Assembly (NCBI GenBank): GCA_017427945.1
Contig: JAFRRT010000002.1
Coordinates: 1-64,000, forward strand
Direction of reading: 5' to 3'
DNA from: Muribaculaceae bacterium
GTDB lineage: Bacteria; Bacteroidota; Bacteroidia; Bacteroidales; Muribaculaceae
Length of the DNA: 64,000 bases
A program made the translations under genes and the position numbers. Positions 35,450 to 43,280 of this stretch are shown here, one piece after another (positions within the stretch are counted from its first letter, which is position 1; each line of letters opens with the position of its first letter). The notes below the pieces were generated by a model. The model was not told the DNA's origin and made no database searches. It was given only the letters and a program-made list of their open reading frames with translations.

Positions 35450-35686
35450 TTACTCTACTCTAGACATGACAGCGTCATACAAGTCATTGACCGTTTCGCT
35501 GTTGCGGATATCGTCACCACGAAATTCCACATCATACTCCTCATCAATCATTGCAATCACAGACAACGCAATGAGCGATGACCATTCGTCCAATTCCTTG
35601 AAATGAGTATTGGCTTTTATTGTGTCGCAATCTGTCTCTTCAAACAGATCCGCAAAGTTCTCTATGAATCGGTCTAAACTCTCCAT
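35450..35686 (-). CDS. Acyl carrier protein
   Basis: The 78-residue ACP has phosphopantetheine site motif DEWSSLIAL (second Ser, about residue 37). It is strikingly similar to the ACP at 42180 (FKELDEWSSL versus FKQLDEWSSL, IRNSETVNDLYD versus IINSETISDLYD), so the two are paralogues. It is preceded by its own -7 box and followed by a hairpin, so it may be expressed apart from its neighbours. Confidence 0.86.
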   Translation of the reverse strand: MESLDRFIENFADLFEETDCDTIKANTHFKELDEWSSLIALSVIAMIDEEYDVEFRGDDIRNSETVNDLYDAVMSRVE

Positions 35687-35730
35687 ATATCAATATAACG
35701 TAAAAACACCGGAGATATTTTTACGGCCTG

Positions 35731-35738
35731 CAAAGATA
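35731..35738 (-). promoter_or_regulatory. Internal promoter -7 box before the ACP at 35450
   Basis: The plus-strand CAAAGATA (minus TATCTTTG) is a perfect -7 match, 45 bases before the ACP start. The A/T-rich tract to its right has no clear -33 TTTG. It lies between the PglD-like gene and the ACP. Confidence 0.5.
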
Positions 35739-35815
35739 CAAAAAATTTTAGAAAAAAAACTTTTTTTCATCTTGATTGCGATTTTTCGGCCTTTTATACG
35801 CTATTTTATACAATT

Positions 35816-36475
35816 TCAATAGTCAAATTTCTTGGCCGGCACCCCAAGATAAGTGCAATTATTCCTCGGTTGGGACATCAACACACTATTTGCGCCCAGC
35901 GTCACACCATTGCCAATCGACAATCCCTGAAGCACAACACTTGCTACCCCCAACAAGTTATTATCCCCGATTGCAATACTACCAGACAGATGAGTACCAG
36001 GCATCAGTCCATTATAGTCGCCGATGCTATTATCATGTCCCACAACTACATGGTCATTGATGAGATTAAAGCTACCTATTTTGACATCACAGGAAATCAT
36101 ACAGTTGTTCTGAATGATATTGCCCTCACCAATGGAGAATGTCAGTTCATCAACAAGGAACAAAGTAGGATCAATCAGGTTGGGAAACGAAATCAATGGA
36201 TTTGAGATGCTCTCACGGATGCGTCGAACCACCTTGTTCTCGTTGATGGCGAGAGCTACAGCGAGAGGCGTTTCGGTGAGTTGCAACTTGTCCAAACCAC
36301 CCAAAACCTTGCCGTAACGAGATACGGCTGTTCCCTCAGGTTTGGAGTCATCAAAAAAACCAATCAGGTTCCATTTTTCCTCTGTGTCTTCAATCGTGGC
36401 GTTTATCCTCTGGATAAGGCAAGCAACTTCCTTGCCGAAACCACCAGCGCCATATATTGCAATATCTTTATTCAT
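35816..36475 (-). CDS. PglD/NeuD-type sugar N-acyltransferase (stand-alone)
   Basis: The 219-residue protein has an N-terminal Rossmann-like sugar-nucleotide domain (DIAIYGAGGFGKEVACLIQR). A C-terminal left-handed beta-helix carries hexapeptide repeats (GEGNIIQNNCMISCDVKIG, GHDNSIGDYNGLMPGTHLSG). The expected active-site His lies in VVGHDNS. Members transfer an acyl group to amino sugars, for example 4-amino UDP-sugars in bacillosamine synthesis. It follows the DegT aminotransferase by 28 bases. It is paralogous to the C-terminal half of the protein at 43281. Confidence 0.87.
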   Translation of the reverse strand: MNKDIAIYGAGGFGKEVACLIQRINATIEDTEEKWNLIGFFDDSKPEGTAVSRYGKVLGGLDKLQLTETPLAVALAINENKVVRRIRESISNPLISFPNLIDPTLFLVDELTFSIGEGNIIQNNCMISCDVKIGSFNLINDHVVVGHDNSIGDYNGLMPGTHLSGSIAIGDNNLLGVASVVLQGLSIGNGVTLGANSVLMSQPRNNCTYLGVPAKKFDY

Positions 36476-36502
36476 ATAATCTATCGAGATTTATTGTATT
36501 CT

Positions 36503-37648
36503 TTACTTTGTGTAACAAGCAATGATTTCTTGTGCAACACGCTCCACATCGGCATCACTCACCCAAGGACCGCTGGGCAAACACAACCCCTTGGAGAACA
36601 ACTCCTCACTCACACCATTGACATAGGCAGGAGCATCTTTGAACACCGGTTGGGTATGCATAGGTTTCCATAACGGACGCGACTCGATATTACAAGCATC
36701 AAGATGCTGGCGAATCGCATCATAGTCGACACCTGATTTAGAGGGTTCAACCAGGATTGTGTTGAGCCAGTAATTACTGTCAGAAAGTTCATCAGCGTTG
36801 GTGTGTACCGTAATGCCTTCTACTCCTTCCAAAAGTTCCACATACCTGTCGCACAGGTGGCGATGATGTGCAAGATGTTCGTCAAGTATCGTCATCTGAC
36901 CGCGTCCAATACCGGCACAGATGTTGCTCATACGATAATTATAGCCAATCTCCTTGTGGAGATAATAAGGCAACGGTTCGCGTGACTGGGTAGCATAGAA
37001 CATCGTTTTCTTCTTAGTAGCCTCGTCAGGGCAAATGAGCGCCCCACCGCCACTTGTAGTGATCATCTTGTTACCATTAAAGCTCATGATGCCGAAATCG
37101 CCAAATGTGCCGCACAACTGACCACGATAACGAGAACCGAAACCCTCAGCAGAGTCTTCTACAACAGGTATTTCATAACGACGGGCTATTTCCATAATGT
37201 CATCAATCTTTGCCGGCATACCATAGAGATATACAGGAATGATGGCTTTGGGCTTGCGACCTGTCTTAGCAATTCGGTCCTTAATGGCATCTTCAAGCAG
37301 GTTGGGGTCCATGTTCCAGGTGTCTCGCTCGCTGTCAACAAAGACTGGCGTTCCATCCTGATAAACAATCGGGTTAGCGCTTGCCGAGAATGTCATGGAT
37401 TGACAAATCACTTCGTCTCCGCGCCCAATACCCAGATTGACCAGCGCAAGATGTATTGCCGCGGTGCCTGAACTGAGTGCTACGACATGCTTTCCTTGTC
37501 CGCAAAGGGCTTCGAGGTCCTTTTCGAAAGCATTCACATTAGGACCAAGGGGTACTACCCAATTAGTGTCGAAAGCCTCCTGAATGTATTTCATTTCCTG
37601 TCCACTCATGTGAGCAAGGCAAAGAAGTATTCTGTTATTACTTGACAT
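36503..37648 (-). CDS. DegT/DnrJ/EryC1/StrS aminotransferase
   Basis: The 381-residue PLP enzyme makes amino sugars from keto sugars, probably the 4-keto group of a UDP-6-deoxy sugar (PglE-like). Visible motifs are VVALSSGTAAIHLAL, VICQSMTFSASANPIVY, IIPVYLYGMPAKID, VVEDSAEGFGSRYRGQLCG and the PLP lysine in FGIMSFNGNKMITTSGGGA (about residue 190). The next gene makes the PglD-like acyltransferase, which fits an aminotransferase-plus-N-acylation pathway. The required dehydratase (PglF type) is not in this window. Confidence 0.9.
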   Translation of the reverse strand: MSSNNRILLCLAHMSGQEMKYIQEAFDTNWVVPLGPNVNAFEKDLEALCGQGKHVVALSSGTAAIHLALVNLGIGRGDEVICQSMTFSASANPIVYQDGTPVFVDSERDTWNMDPNLLEDAIKDRIAKTGRKPKAIIPVYLYGMPAKIDDIMEIARRYEIPVVEDSAEGFGSRYRGQLCGTFGDFGIMSFNGNKMITTSGGGALICPDEATKKKTMFYATQSREPLPYYLHKEIGYNYRMSNICAGIGRGQMTILDEHLAHHRHLCDRYVELLEGVEGITVHTNADELSDSNYWLNTILVEPSKSGVDYDAIRQHLDACNIESRPLWKPMHTQPVFKDAPAYVNGVSEELFSKGLCLPSGPWVSDADVERVAQEIIACYTK

Positions 37649-37668
37649 ATTGAAATTTGAATTGAATG

Positions 37669-38295
37669 TTATTCTTCGGTTATTGGGGCATGACCGGGAT
37701 ACACATGATGGTCCTTGGTCAGATTCTTGATGAAAGTTTCGCTTTTTAAAGCCAAAATCTTGTCGGAATGAGGGAAATTAGTCACTGTTTTTACTCCAGG
37801 AATGAAGCTGTCACCAGTAAAAAGAGCATCCTCGACCATCCACGTCACACAGCAGGGGCTGTGTCCGGGAGTATAATAGGCTATGGCTTCCACGCCACCA
37901 AACAAAGGGATGCGCTCACCGTCATGAACGATCTTGACATTATCAACAGCATCCAAGACAAAAGGCGTCTCATGATACCTCGAGAAATTTAACTTATCAC
38001 TTTTCAAGCCTTCAAGTCCGGCCATGTTGGTATAAATAGAAGTACCCGGGAACAATTCCACCACACGGTTCAGACCATAGATGTGATCAAAATGGCTATG
38101 AGTCAGCATTACACCGTCCAACTGTCCCTCGACAAACGGCAAGATACATTCAACGTCGCCACAATCCACCAGCCACGAATGTCCATCCTTAGACAGTACA
38201 TAGGTGCATGAGTTGAAGATTGAATTGACGACTTGACGAATCTTCATTGTTCCGTTGTCTGTGATGATATGAGGATGATAGCCAGTCAAAACCAC
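37669..38295 (-). CDS. Metallo-beta-lactamase-fold hydrolase
   Basis: The 208-residue protein has the MBL zinc motif THSHFDHIYGL (HxHxDH, residues about 81-91), further ligands in YYTPGHSPCCV and LFTGDSFIPG, and a C-terminal HVYPGHAPIT. The family includes glyoxalase II and thioesterases; within an ACP/ketoacyl-synthase cluster a thioesterase role is plausible but inferred. It sits 20 bases upstream of the aminotransferase gene. Confidence 0.85.
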   Translation of the reverse strand: MVLTGYHPHIITDNGTMKIRQVVNSIFNSCTYVLSKDGHSWLVDCGDVECILPFVEGQLDGVMLTHSHFDHIYGLNRVVELFPGTSIYTNMAGLEGLKSDKLNFSRYHETPFVLDAVDNVKIVHDGERIPLFGGVEAIAYYTPGHSPCCVTWMVEDALFTGDSFIPGVKTVTNFPHSDKILALKSETFIKNLTKDHHVYPGHAPITEE

Positions 38296-38301
38296 ATCGA
38301 T

Positions 38302-39414
38302 TTATTGCATGTGCAAATAGAACGGCAAGCCCTTGGCAAAAGTCTTCTTGATGGTTTGCATGCGGTTGCTCTCCACTTGTCGAGCGCGGTCAATGACTTC
38401 GTCCAACAATTCACCGAACATGGGGCCAGCCATCATTTGCGGTCCCTCCACACTCGGCACAAGGTTGAATTCAATGAGCAACGGCTCTCCGCTTGGCAAG
38501 ACGGTCACATCCCATCCCACATAATCAAAATATGGCAAGCGCTGGTGCATATCAAATAGCGCCTGAATGACACCAGAATAATTAGGAATGACCAAGTCGG
38601 ACACACCAGTTTCTTCTTTGAGCGATGTCACTTGCATGCTCTTGAACCTAAAGACCTTGTCATCGACCGTTCCATCAGCATTAATCAGGCTCGTACCACC
38701 ACCCTGTGATACGTTGTCCTTTATGGCGCCTTTGCCACCAAAGCGCATGTGAGCAAATGGATACAGGAACTCATAGCTACCGTCAAGATGACGATAAGTG
38801 TACAAGCGCATCGAATTTAATGAGGTGGGATTGACTCGCTGAAGGTCAGGATGCTGGATAACCTTTTCCTGAACAATGAAGTTGATGGCATATTGATCGA
38901 ACAAAGCCCTAAGCTGGTCATCGTTTAAATCGCCCAGTTGCTCCACACCCTCTCCGTTGCACGTCTCCACAGTGGGCTTAATGATCATTGGACCGTCAAA
39001 GTCTCTAACCGCTGCAATAGCCTGATCGACGTTAATCGCCTTCCCTTCACGATAGTAATGGCCGTTGATGTTCTTGAAGATTGCCTGCGGCTGCTTGATA
39101 TCAGGGAACAACACGCTGTAGATGTTCTTGTCGAGGTAGGCATCCTTGAAATCATGGCGGTTGAGCGACGGAATGACATAAAAGTAGTACAAATCCATCG
39201 ACAGGTATCGGTCGCTGGAGATACCATTGAGACGGGAAAAATAGTCGTTGAACATCATCGACACCTTGAAACCACGTTCCTCGAAATATGGCGACAGCTC
39301 TTTTTTATGGGCCTTGTAGTCAAAGCCAGGAGCCATCACGTGATCCTTGAAATACCAGTCTCCCCAGTGGAATTCCTTGTTACTGTTGATATAATCTGCC
39401 ATATACAAGAGCAA
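38302..39414 (-). CDS. Sugar-transfer-associated ATP-grasp protein
   Basis: The 370-residue product fits the ATP-grasp family common in capsule loci. Its ATP-binding segments are GPMIIKPTVETCNGEGVEQL (about 145-164), IVQEKVIQHP, and a metal-binding GEPLLIEFNLVPSVEGPQM near residue 320. ATP-grasp ligases join carboxylates to amines or thiols, here perhaps amino-acid or acyl groups to a sugar. It lies 3 bases from the ketoacyl synthase gene. Biochemistry of the subfamily is not known to me. Confidence 0.8.
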   Translation of the reverse strand: MLLYMADYINSNKEFHWGDWYFKDHVMAPGFDYKAHKKELSPYFEERGFKVSMMFNDYFSRLNGISSDRYLSMDLYYFYVIPSLNRHDFKDAYLDKNIYSVLFPDIKQPQAIFKNINGHYYREGKAINVDQAIAAVRDFDGPMIIKPTVETCNGEGVEQLGDLNDDQLRALFDQYAINFIVQEKVIQHPDLQRVNPTSLNSMRLYTYRHLDGSYEFLYPFAHMRFGGKGAIKDNVSQGGGTSLINADGTVDDKVFRFKSMQVTSLKEETGVSDLVIPNYSGVIQALFDMHQRLPYFDYVGWDVTVLPSGEPLLIEFNLVPSVEGPQMMAGPMFGELLDEVIDRARQVESNRMQTIKKTFAKGLPFYLHMQ

Positions 39415-39417
39415 TTA

Positions 39418-40479
39418 TTAATATGTCACAAGGTCGCTTATCTTTACACCACCAGCATAAAACTCCATACTGGCCCATGCGAGTCCCACACCGAAACCGC
39501 ACGCAATACAGTGCAGCTCATTCCCTGACAATTTTTCGCCACATCGGGTCACCATTGTTAATGGGATTGAAGCACTGGTAACGTTACCGTATTCCTCAAG
39601 ACAATAAGGCGTTTTTTCGGCAGGAATGCCGACAGCCTTGCGTATCTTCTCATCGATGAACTTATTGGCCTGGTGCAAAAGCAGAAGGTCAACGGTTTCC
39701 ACATCAATGTTGAACGTTCCTATCAGTTCTTTCAATGAATGGGGCGGCTGCTTGATAGCAAATCCGAACACGTCCATACCATTGACAATCATGTCAATGC
39801 CGCGACGGAATACACCTGGAGAGACTTCTTTTTCCTCAAGCGCTTCGGGTGTGACAGGATTGCGAATACCACCATAGGGAGCCCATACAGCATCATAGCC
39901 TTTACCGTCAACACCGAACATGAAGTTCATGGGGCGTGAGTTTTCAGTCGAGAACTCGAGTGCAGTCACAGTAGCTGCGTCACCAAACAAGGGTCTCACT
40001 GCCGTGTCGCGGGGATTGCGGTTGCGTGTATTGGTCTCAGCGGCCACCAAAATCGCACGCTTGAAAGTGCCATGCGACATAAGCGATGAGACAATGCTCA
40101 TGCCATATACCCAACCAGAGCATCCGAAGGGCAAGTCAAAAACACAGCAGTCATTGCGCAAATTCAAGCGGTCTTGCAGCACGCAAGCCGTCTGCGGAGC
40201 AATATAATCCCTTGAAGTGCAGACGTATGCAAAACAATCCACTTCTTGTGAATCCCAGCCCAAATCTTGTAGCAGACGCTCGAAAGCTGCCACCGTAAGA
40301 TCTGAGGCTGTGGTGTTCTCATCAACTTTGTGGTGGCGCTCAATTCCAGTCGATGCAATCACCTTGCGTGCATCATTCTCGTCTTTATAGATGGGCAAAG
40401 TAAGGTTATCCTCGACCGTAGCAGGAACACAAGCGCTCATACCGACGATGCGCACGTTGTTGATAGTCAATTGTGACAT
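39418..40479 (-). CDS. Ketoacyl-ACP synthase III (FabH-like), copy 2
   Basis: The 353-residue enzyme has an intact triad: Cys in DLPFGCSGWVYG, His in LLLHQANKFIDE, Asn in EEYGNVTSASIPL. It shares layout with copy 1 at 34295 (start MSQLTINNVRIVGMSACVP versus MANITFHNVGIRALSACVP). It lies between an ATP-grasp gene and an adenylate-forming ligase (7 bases apart). It probably makes a beta-keto acyl thioester on one of the ACPs; the extender is unknown. Confidence 0.88.
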   Translation of the reverse strand: MSQLTINNVRIVGMSACVPATVEDNLTLPIYKDENDARKVIASTGIERHHKVDENTTASDLTVAAFERLLQDLGWDSQEVDCFAYVCTSRDYIAPQTACVLQDRLNLRNDCCVFDLPFGCSGWVYGMSIVSSLMSHGTFKRAILVAAETNTRNRNPRDTAVRPLFGDAATVTALEFSTENSRPMNFMFGVDGKGYDAVWAPYGGIRNPVTPEALEEKEVSPGVFRRGIDMIVNGMDVFGFAIKQPPHSLKELIGTFNIDVETVDLLLLHQANKFIDEKIRKAVGIPAEKTPYCLEEYGNVTSASIPLTMVTRCGEKLSGNELHCIACGFGVGLAWASMEFYAGGVKISDLVTY

Positions 40480-40486
40480 GATATTC

Positions 40487-41944
40487 TCATTTGAGTTTTA
40501 ATCGTTGTATTTTTCCCGATGAGGTGCGGGGAATTGAATCCACCCATTCCCACATTGCGGGTATCTCGTGCGGGGGCAGCAAACGCATCAAGCCCCGCTT
40601 TATTTCGTCCAAGTCGATTGGAGTATTGCCTTTGACCATGAAAGCCTTTGGCACCTCTCCCAAGACTCCATTGGGGTCAGGCACTCCGATGCAGGCACAA
40701 TCGGGCACGCCAAGCGAAATAATCGCTTTTTCTATGGTCACAGGGCTGACTTTCTCACCACCAACGTTAATGAGTTCTTTTTTACGACCAGTCAAGTAAA
40801 AATTGCCGTTAGCGTCATGGTGGCCCCAATCGCCCGTCCTAAGCCAGTCGCCATAGAAAGCATCATCATTGTCCTGCGACAAAAAATAGGATTTCGTCAC
40901 CATATTGCCACGGACACATATTTCTCCATCATTCCCATCAGTAACGGGATTACCATCCTCGTCGAAGACACTGACCTCGACCAAAGCAGACGAAGGGCGG
41001 CCTACGGTTTCAAGATTATCTGCATTGGTGTGAAACTCGCAGAACATAGCACGTGATGCCTCGGTCAAGCCGTAGTGCATGCACAAACGCGTGTGAGGGA
41101 AAAGTTCCATAAGCAAACGCTTGTCCTCTACAGGCAAGGCCGCGCTACCGATTTCGATATAACGCAACTGGTCAGCAAAACGGCCAATGCGCTTACCGCT
41201 GAAACGTTTGATATATTGCCATGCAGCCGGCACCATGCCAAAACCTGTCACATGCTCGTTTTCAATTACAGTAAATAACGACTTAAGGTTCGCAAAGTTG
41301 CTTACCAAAACGAGCGTTGCTCCCGCCATAAAGACACAACGCAGACGACCAAGTCCAAAAGAATGACTCAATGGCAAAGCCAGAGCCTCGATGTCATCGG
41401 CAGTTGTACCGATAAAGCCATTGGTGTTGCTTGCTGAGCCAGCAATGTTTGAATGGGTCAGACAGACCCCTTTGGATTCACCGGTTGTGCCTGTGGTGAA
41501 CATAACGTCGGCGACATCATCCTCTTTCAGCAACGGTAACGCCGATGTTTTGGCCTTACACTTGTCTAAATTGATATCATCAAAAGAGCGAGCCGATTTA
41601 ATATTGGATGAATTGCCAAACACTGCGACGGGCTTGGTTAAGTCAAATATATATTCAATGCGCTCTTGCGGTGAAGCGGCATCAACCACCACATTGATGA
41701 TTCCATGCAAGTGAGCCGCAAGATAGAGATAGACAAAAGTAGGCTCTTTCTGGGCCATCAGCATGATGTAATCTCCACGGCTGATTCCTTGAGAATTCAA
41801 GTAAGCGGCAGCCGACTCAATGCGTTCGACCAACTGACGATAAGACACGCGTTGATCTCCATCGACAAGAGCTATCTTGTCTGGAGTTTCCTTGGCATGT
41901 TTCAAGATGTCACACAGCAGTCGGCTGTGAGGAGCATCAAACAT
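40487..41944 (-). CDS. Adenylate-forming acyl-CoA/ACP ligase (ANL superfamily)
   Basis: The 485-residue enzyme activates a carboxylic acid with ATP and passes it to a thiol. Core motifs are FTTGTTGESKGV (P-loop), MHYGLTEASRAMF, LRTGDWGHHDANGNFYLTGRKKELINVGGEKVSP (A7-A8) and the C-terminal IPRTSSGKIQRLK with the adenylation lysine. With an ACP (41937) overlapping its start, it is probably an acyl-ACP synthetase starter enzyme for the cluster. The length is slightly short for the family but complete. Confidence 0.9.
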   Translation of the reverse strand: MFDAPHSRLLCDILKHAKETPDKIALVDGDQRVSYRQLVERIESAAAYLNSQGISRGDYIMLMAQKEPTFVYLYLAAHLHGIINVVVDAASPQERIEYIFDLTKPVAVFGNSSNIKSARSFDDINLDKCKAKTSALPLLKEDDVADVMFTTGTTGESKGVCLTHSNIAGSASNTNGFIGTTADDIEALALPLSHSFGLGRLRCVFMAGATLVLVSNFANLKSLFTVIENEHVTGFGMVPAAWQYIKRFSGKRIGRFADQLRYIEIGSAALPVEDKRLLMELFPHTRLCMHYGLTEASRAMFCEFHTNADNLETVGRPSSALVEVSVFDEDGNPVTDGNDGEICVRGNMVTKSYFLSQDNDDAFYGDWLRTGDWGHHDANGNFYLTGRKKELINVGGEKVSPVTIEKAIISLGVPDCACIGVPDPNGVLGEVPKAFMVKGNTPIDLDEIKRGLMRLLPPHEIPAMWEWVDSIPRTSSGKIQRLKLK

Positions 41945-42167
41945 TTGAAAGCTGATTGACTTTATTGATGATTGAATGGACCGATGTCAAATCAAATAGG
42001 TCCTCTAGAGGGAACTCGATACCAAGTTCCTGCTCTATTGTGCTGATAATTGCCAGATTTCCCACGGAATCCCACTCAGGGATATCACCCGAAGAAAGTT
42101 CATCAGTAATGATTGCTGAATCAACATTCAACGCGCGGGCAATGATTTCCTTAACCTGTGATTCCAT
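41937..42167 (-). CDS. Acyl carrier protein
   Basis: The 76-residue ACP has IPEWDSVGNLAI with the phosphopantetheine Ser at about residue 35. It overlaps the ligase gene by 8 bases, so translation is coupled and the ligase is a likely loading partner. It is distinct from the paralogous pair at 35450 and 42180. Confidence 0.86.
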   Translation of the reverse strand: MESQVKEIIARALNVDSAIITDELSSGDIPEWDSVGNLAIISTIEQELGIEFPLEDLFDLTSVHSIINKVNQLSNV

Positions 42168-42179
42168 CAGTCTAATGGT

Positions 42180-42413
42180 TTAAGACCTTTTCTTTTCTAC
42201 AACATCGTATAGATCGCTGATTGTCTCAGAATTGATGATGTCACTGCCCTTGATGATTACATTATATTCATCATCAACCATGGCAATGATCGACAAGGCT
42301 GTCAACGAAGACCATTCATCAAGCTGCTTGAAGTTGGTGTCGGCAGTGAACAAAGCCTCATCGGTTTCGTCAAACTGAGCCGCAAAGTTTTCAATAAACT
42401 CCTGAATATCCAT
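42180..42413 (-). CDS. Acyl carrier protein
   Basis: The 77-residue ACP has DEWSSLTAL as the carrier site. It is close in sequence to the ACP at 35450, suggesting a duplication inside this locus. It is the first gene after an internal promoter (42469-42499) and is followed 12 bases later by another ACP. Confidence 0.86.
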   Translation of the reverse strand: MDIQEFIENFAAQFDETDEALFTADTNFKQLDEWSSLTALSIIAMVDDEYNVIIKGSDIINSETISDLYDVVEKKRS

Positions 42414-42468
42414 ATATTAACAAATTAAACAGACCTTTTGCTATCAATAATCGATTGAATTAAAGGCA

Positions 42469-42499
42469 CAAAATTATTTACATTTTTGAAATCAACAAA
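42469..42499 (-). promoter_or_regulatory. Internal promoter of the ACP/ligase/ketoacyl-synthase part
   Basis: On the minus strand, -33 TTTG (plus CAAA 42496-42499), a 19-base spacer and -7 TAATTTTG (plus CAAAATTA 42469-42476) match the consensus. The leader is about 50 bases to the ACP at 42413. Confidence 0.75.
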
Positions 42500-42514
42500 A
42501 GAATTGTCAAAAAA

Positions 42515-43267
42515 CTATATCGAAAATCCGCCGTCAATGACCAAATCATGACCAGTAAGCCAGCTGGAGGCGTCACTCAAGAGATAAATGGCACCATTGG
42601 CGATGTCCTTGGGCTGGCCATATCGTCCCAACGGGTAACGTTTGGCATCCTCGGCAAGCTGCTCCTCGGTGATAGTGCCACGATGAATGAGTGGTGTGTC
42701 CACCATGCCGGGGCAGATGCTGTTAACACGTACTTTACGAGATGCGAACTCACGTGCTGCATATTTCATGACAGAATTAAGGGCTGCCTTTGACGCGCCA
42801 TAGATTCCGTTACCTGGCATAAAGCTATGAGTTCCACCGATGGAGGCCAAAAGAACTACCGATGCGCCCTTGTTAAGTACTTTTTTCTTATAAAGCAGTC
42901 TCAGCAACTCTACCGGAGCATAGAAATTCACATTGAGCATCTCGTCAAACTTGTCGCGAGATCCGAACTGTAACGGCAAAGTCACTGAATTGCCTGCCGA
43001 AAAGACAGCTCCATCAAGCGCAGGTAATGACTTCACCAACCCATCTAGTTCTTCAGGAGAGGTCAGGTCGGCACATAACATCATGTGTCCGTCAATGGCG
43101 TCATTTAGTTGAGCGATTGTTGCCTGAAGACGTTCTTCGTTGCGAGCTGTAGCAATTACTCTCGCTCCCATATTTGAACAAGCTATAGCCGTCGCCCGGC
43201 CAATACCAGACGAAGCGCCTGTCACAAGAATTGTCTTGCCCTCAAGACTAAAAGGATTATCAATCAT
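42515..43267 (-). CDS. Short-chain dehydrogenase/reductase
   Basis: The product is about 250 residues from MIDNPFSLEGKTILV (an earlier Met at 43327 would overlap the upstream gene). Cofactor motif GASSGIGRATAIA, NVNFYAPVELL, catalytic Ser in LLASIGGTHSF and YGASKAAL (Tyr/Lys) are visible. The enzyme is FabG-like and probably reduces a beta-keto acyl-ACP, or a sugar keto group. It lies between the ATP-grasp/PglD fusion and the ACP pair. Confidence 0.88.
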   Translation of the reverse strand: MIDNPFSLEGKTILVTGASSGIGRATAIACSNMGARVIATARNEERLQATIAQLNDAIDGHMMLCADLTSPEELDGLVKSLPALDGAVFSAGNSVTLPLQFGSRDKFDEMLNVNFYAPVELLRLLYKKKVLNKGASVVLLASIGGTHSFMPGNGIYGASKAALNSVMKYAAREFASRKVRVNSICPGMVDTPLIHRGTITEEQLAEDAKRYPLGRYGQPKDIANGAIYLLSDASSWLTGHDLVIDGGFSI

Positions 43268-43280
43268 AGTATATTGTTTT

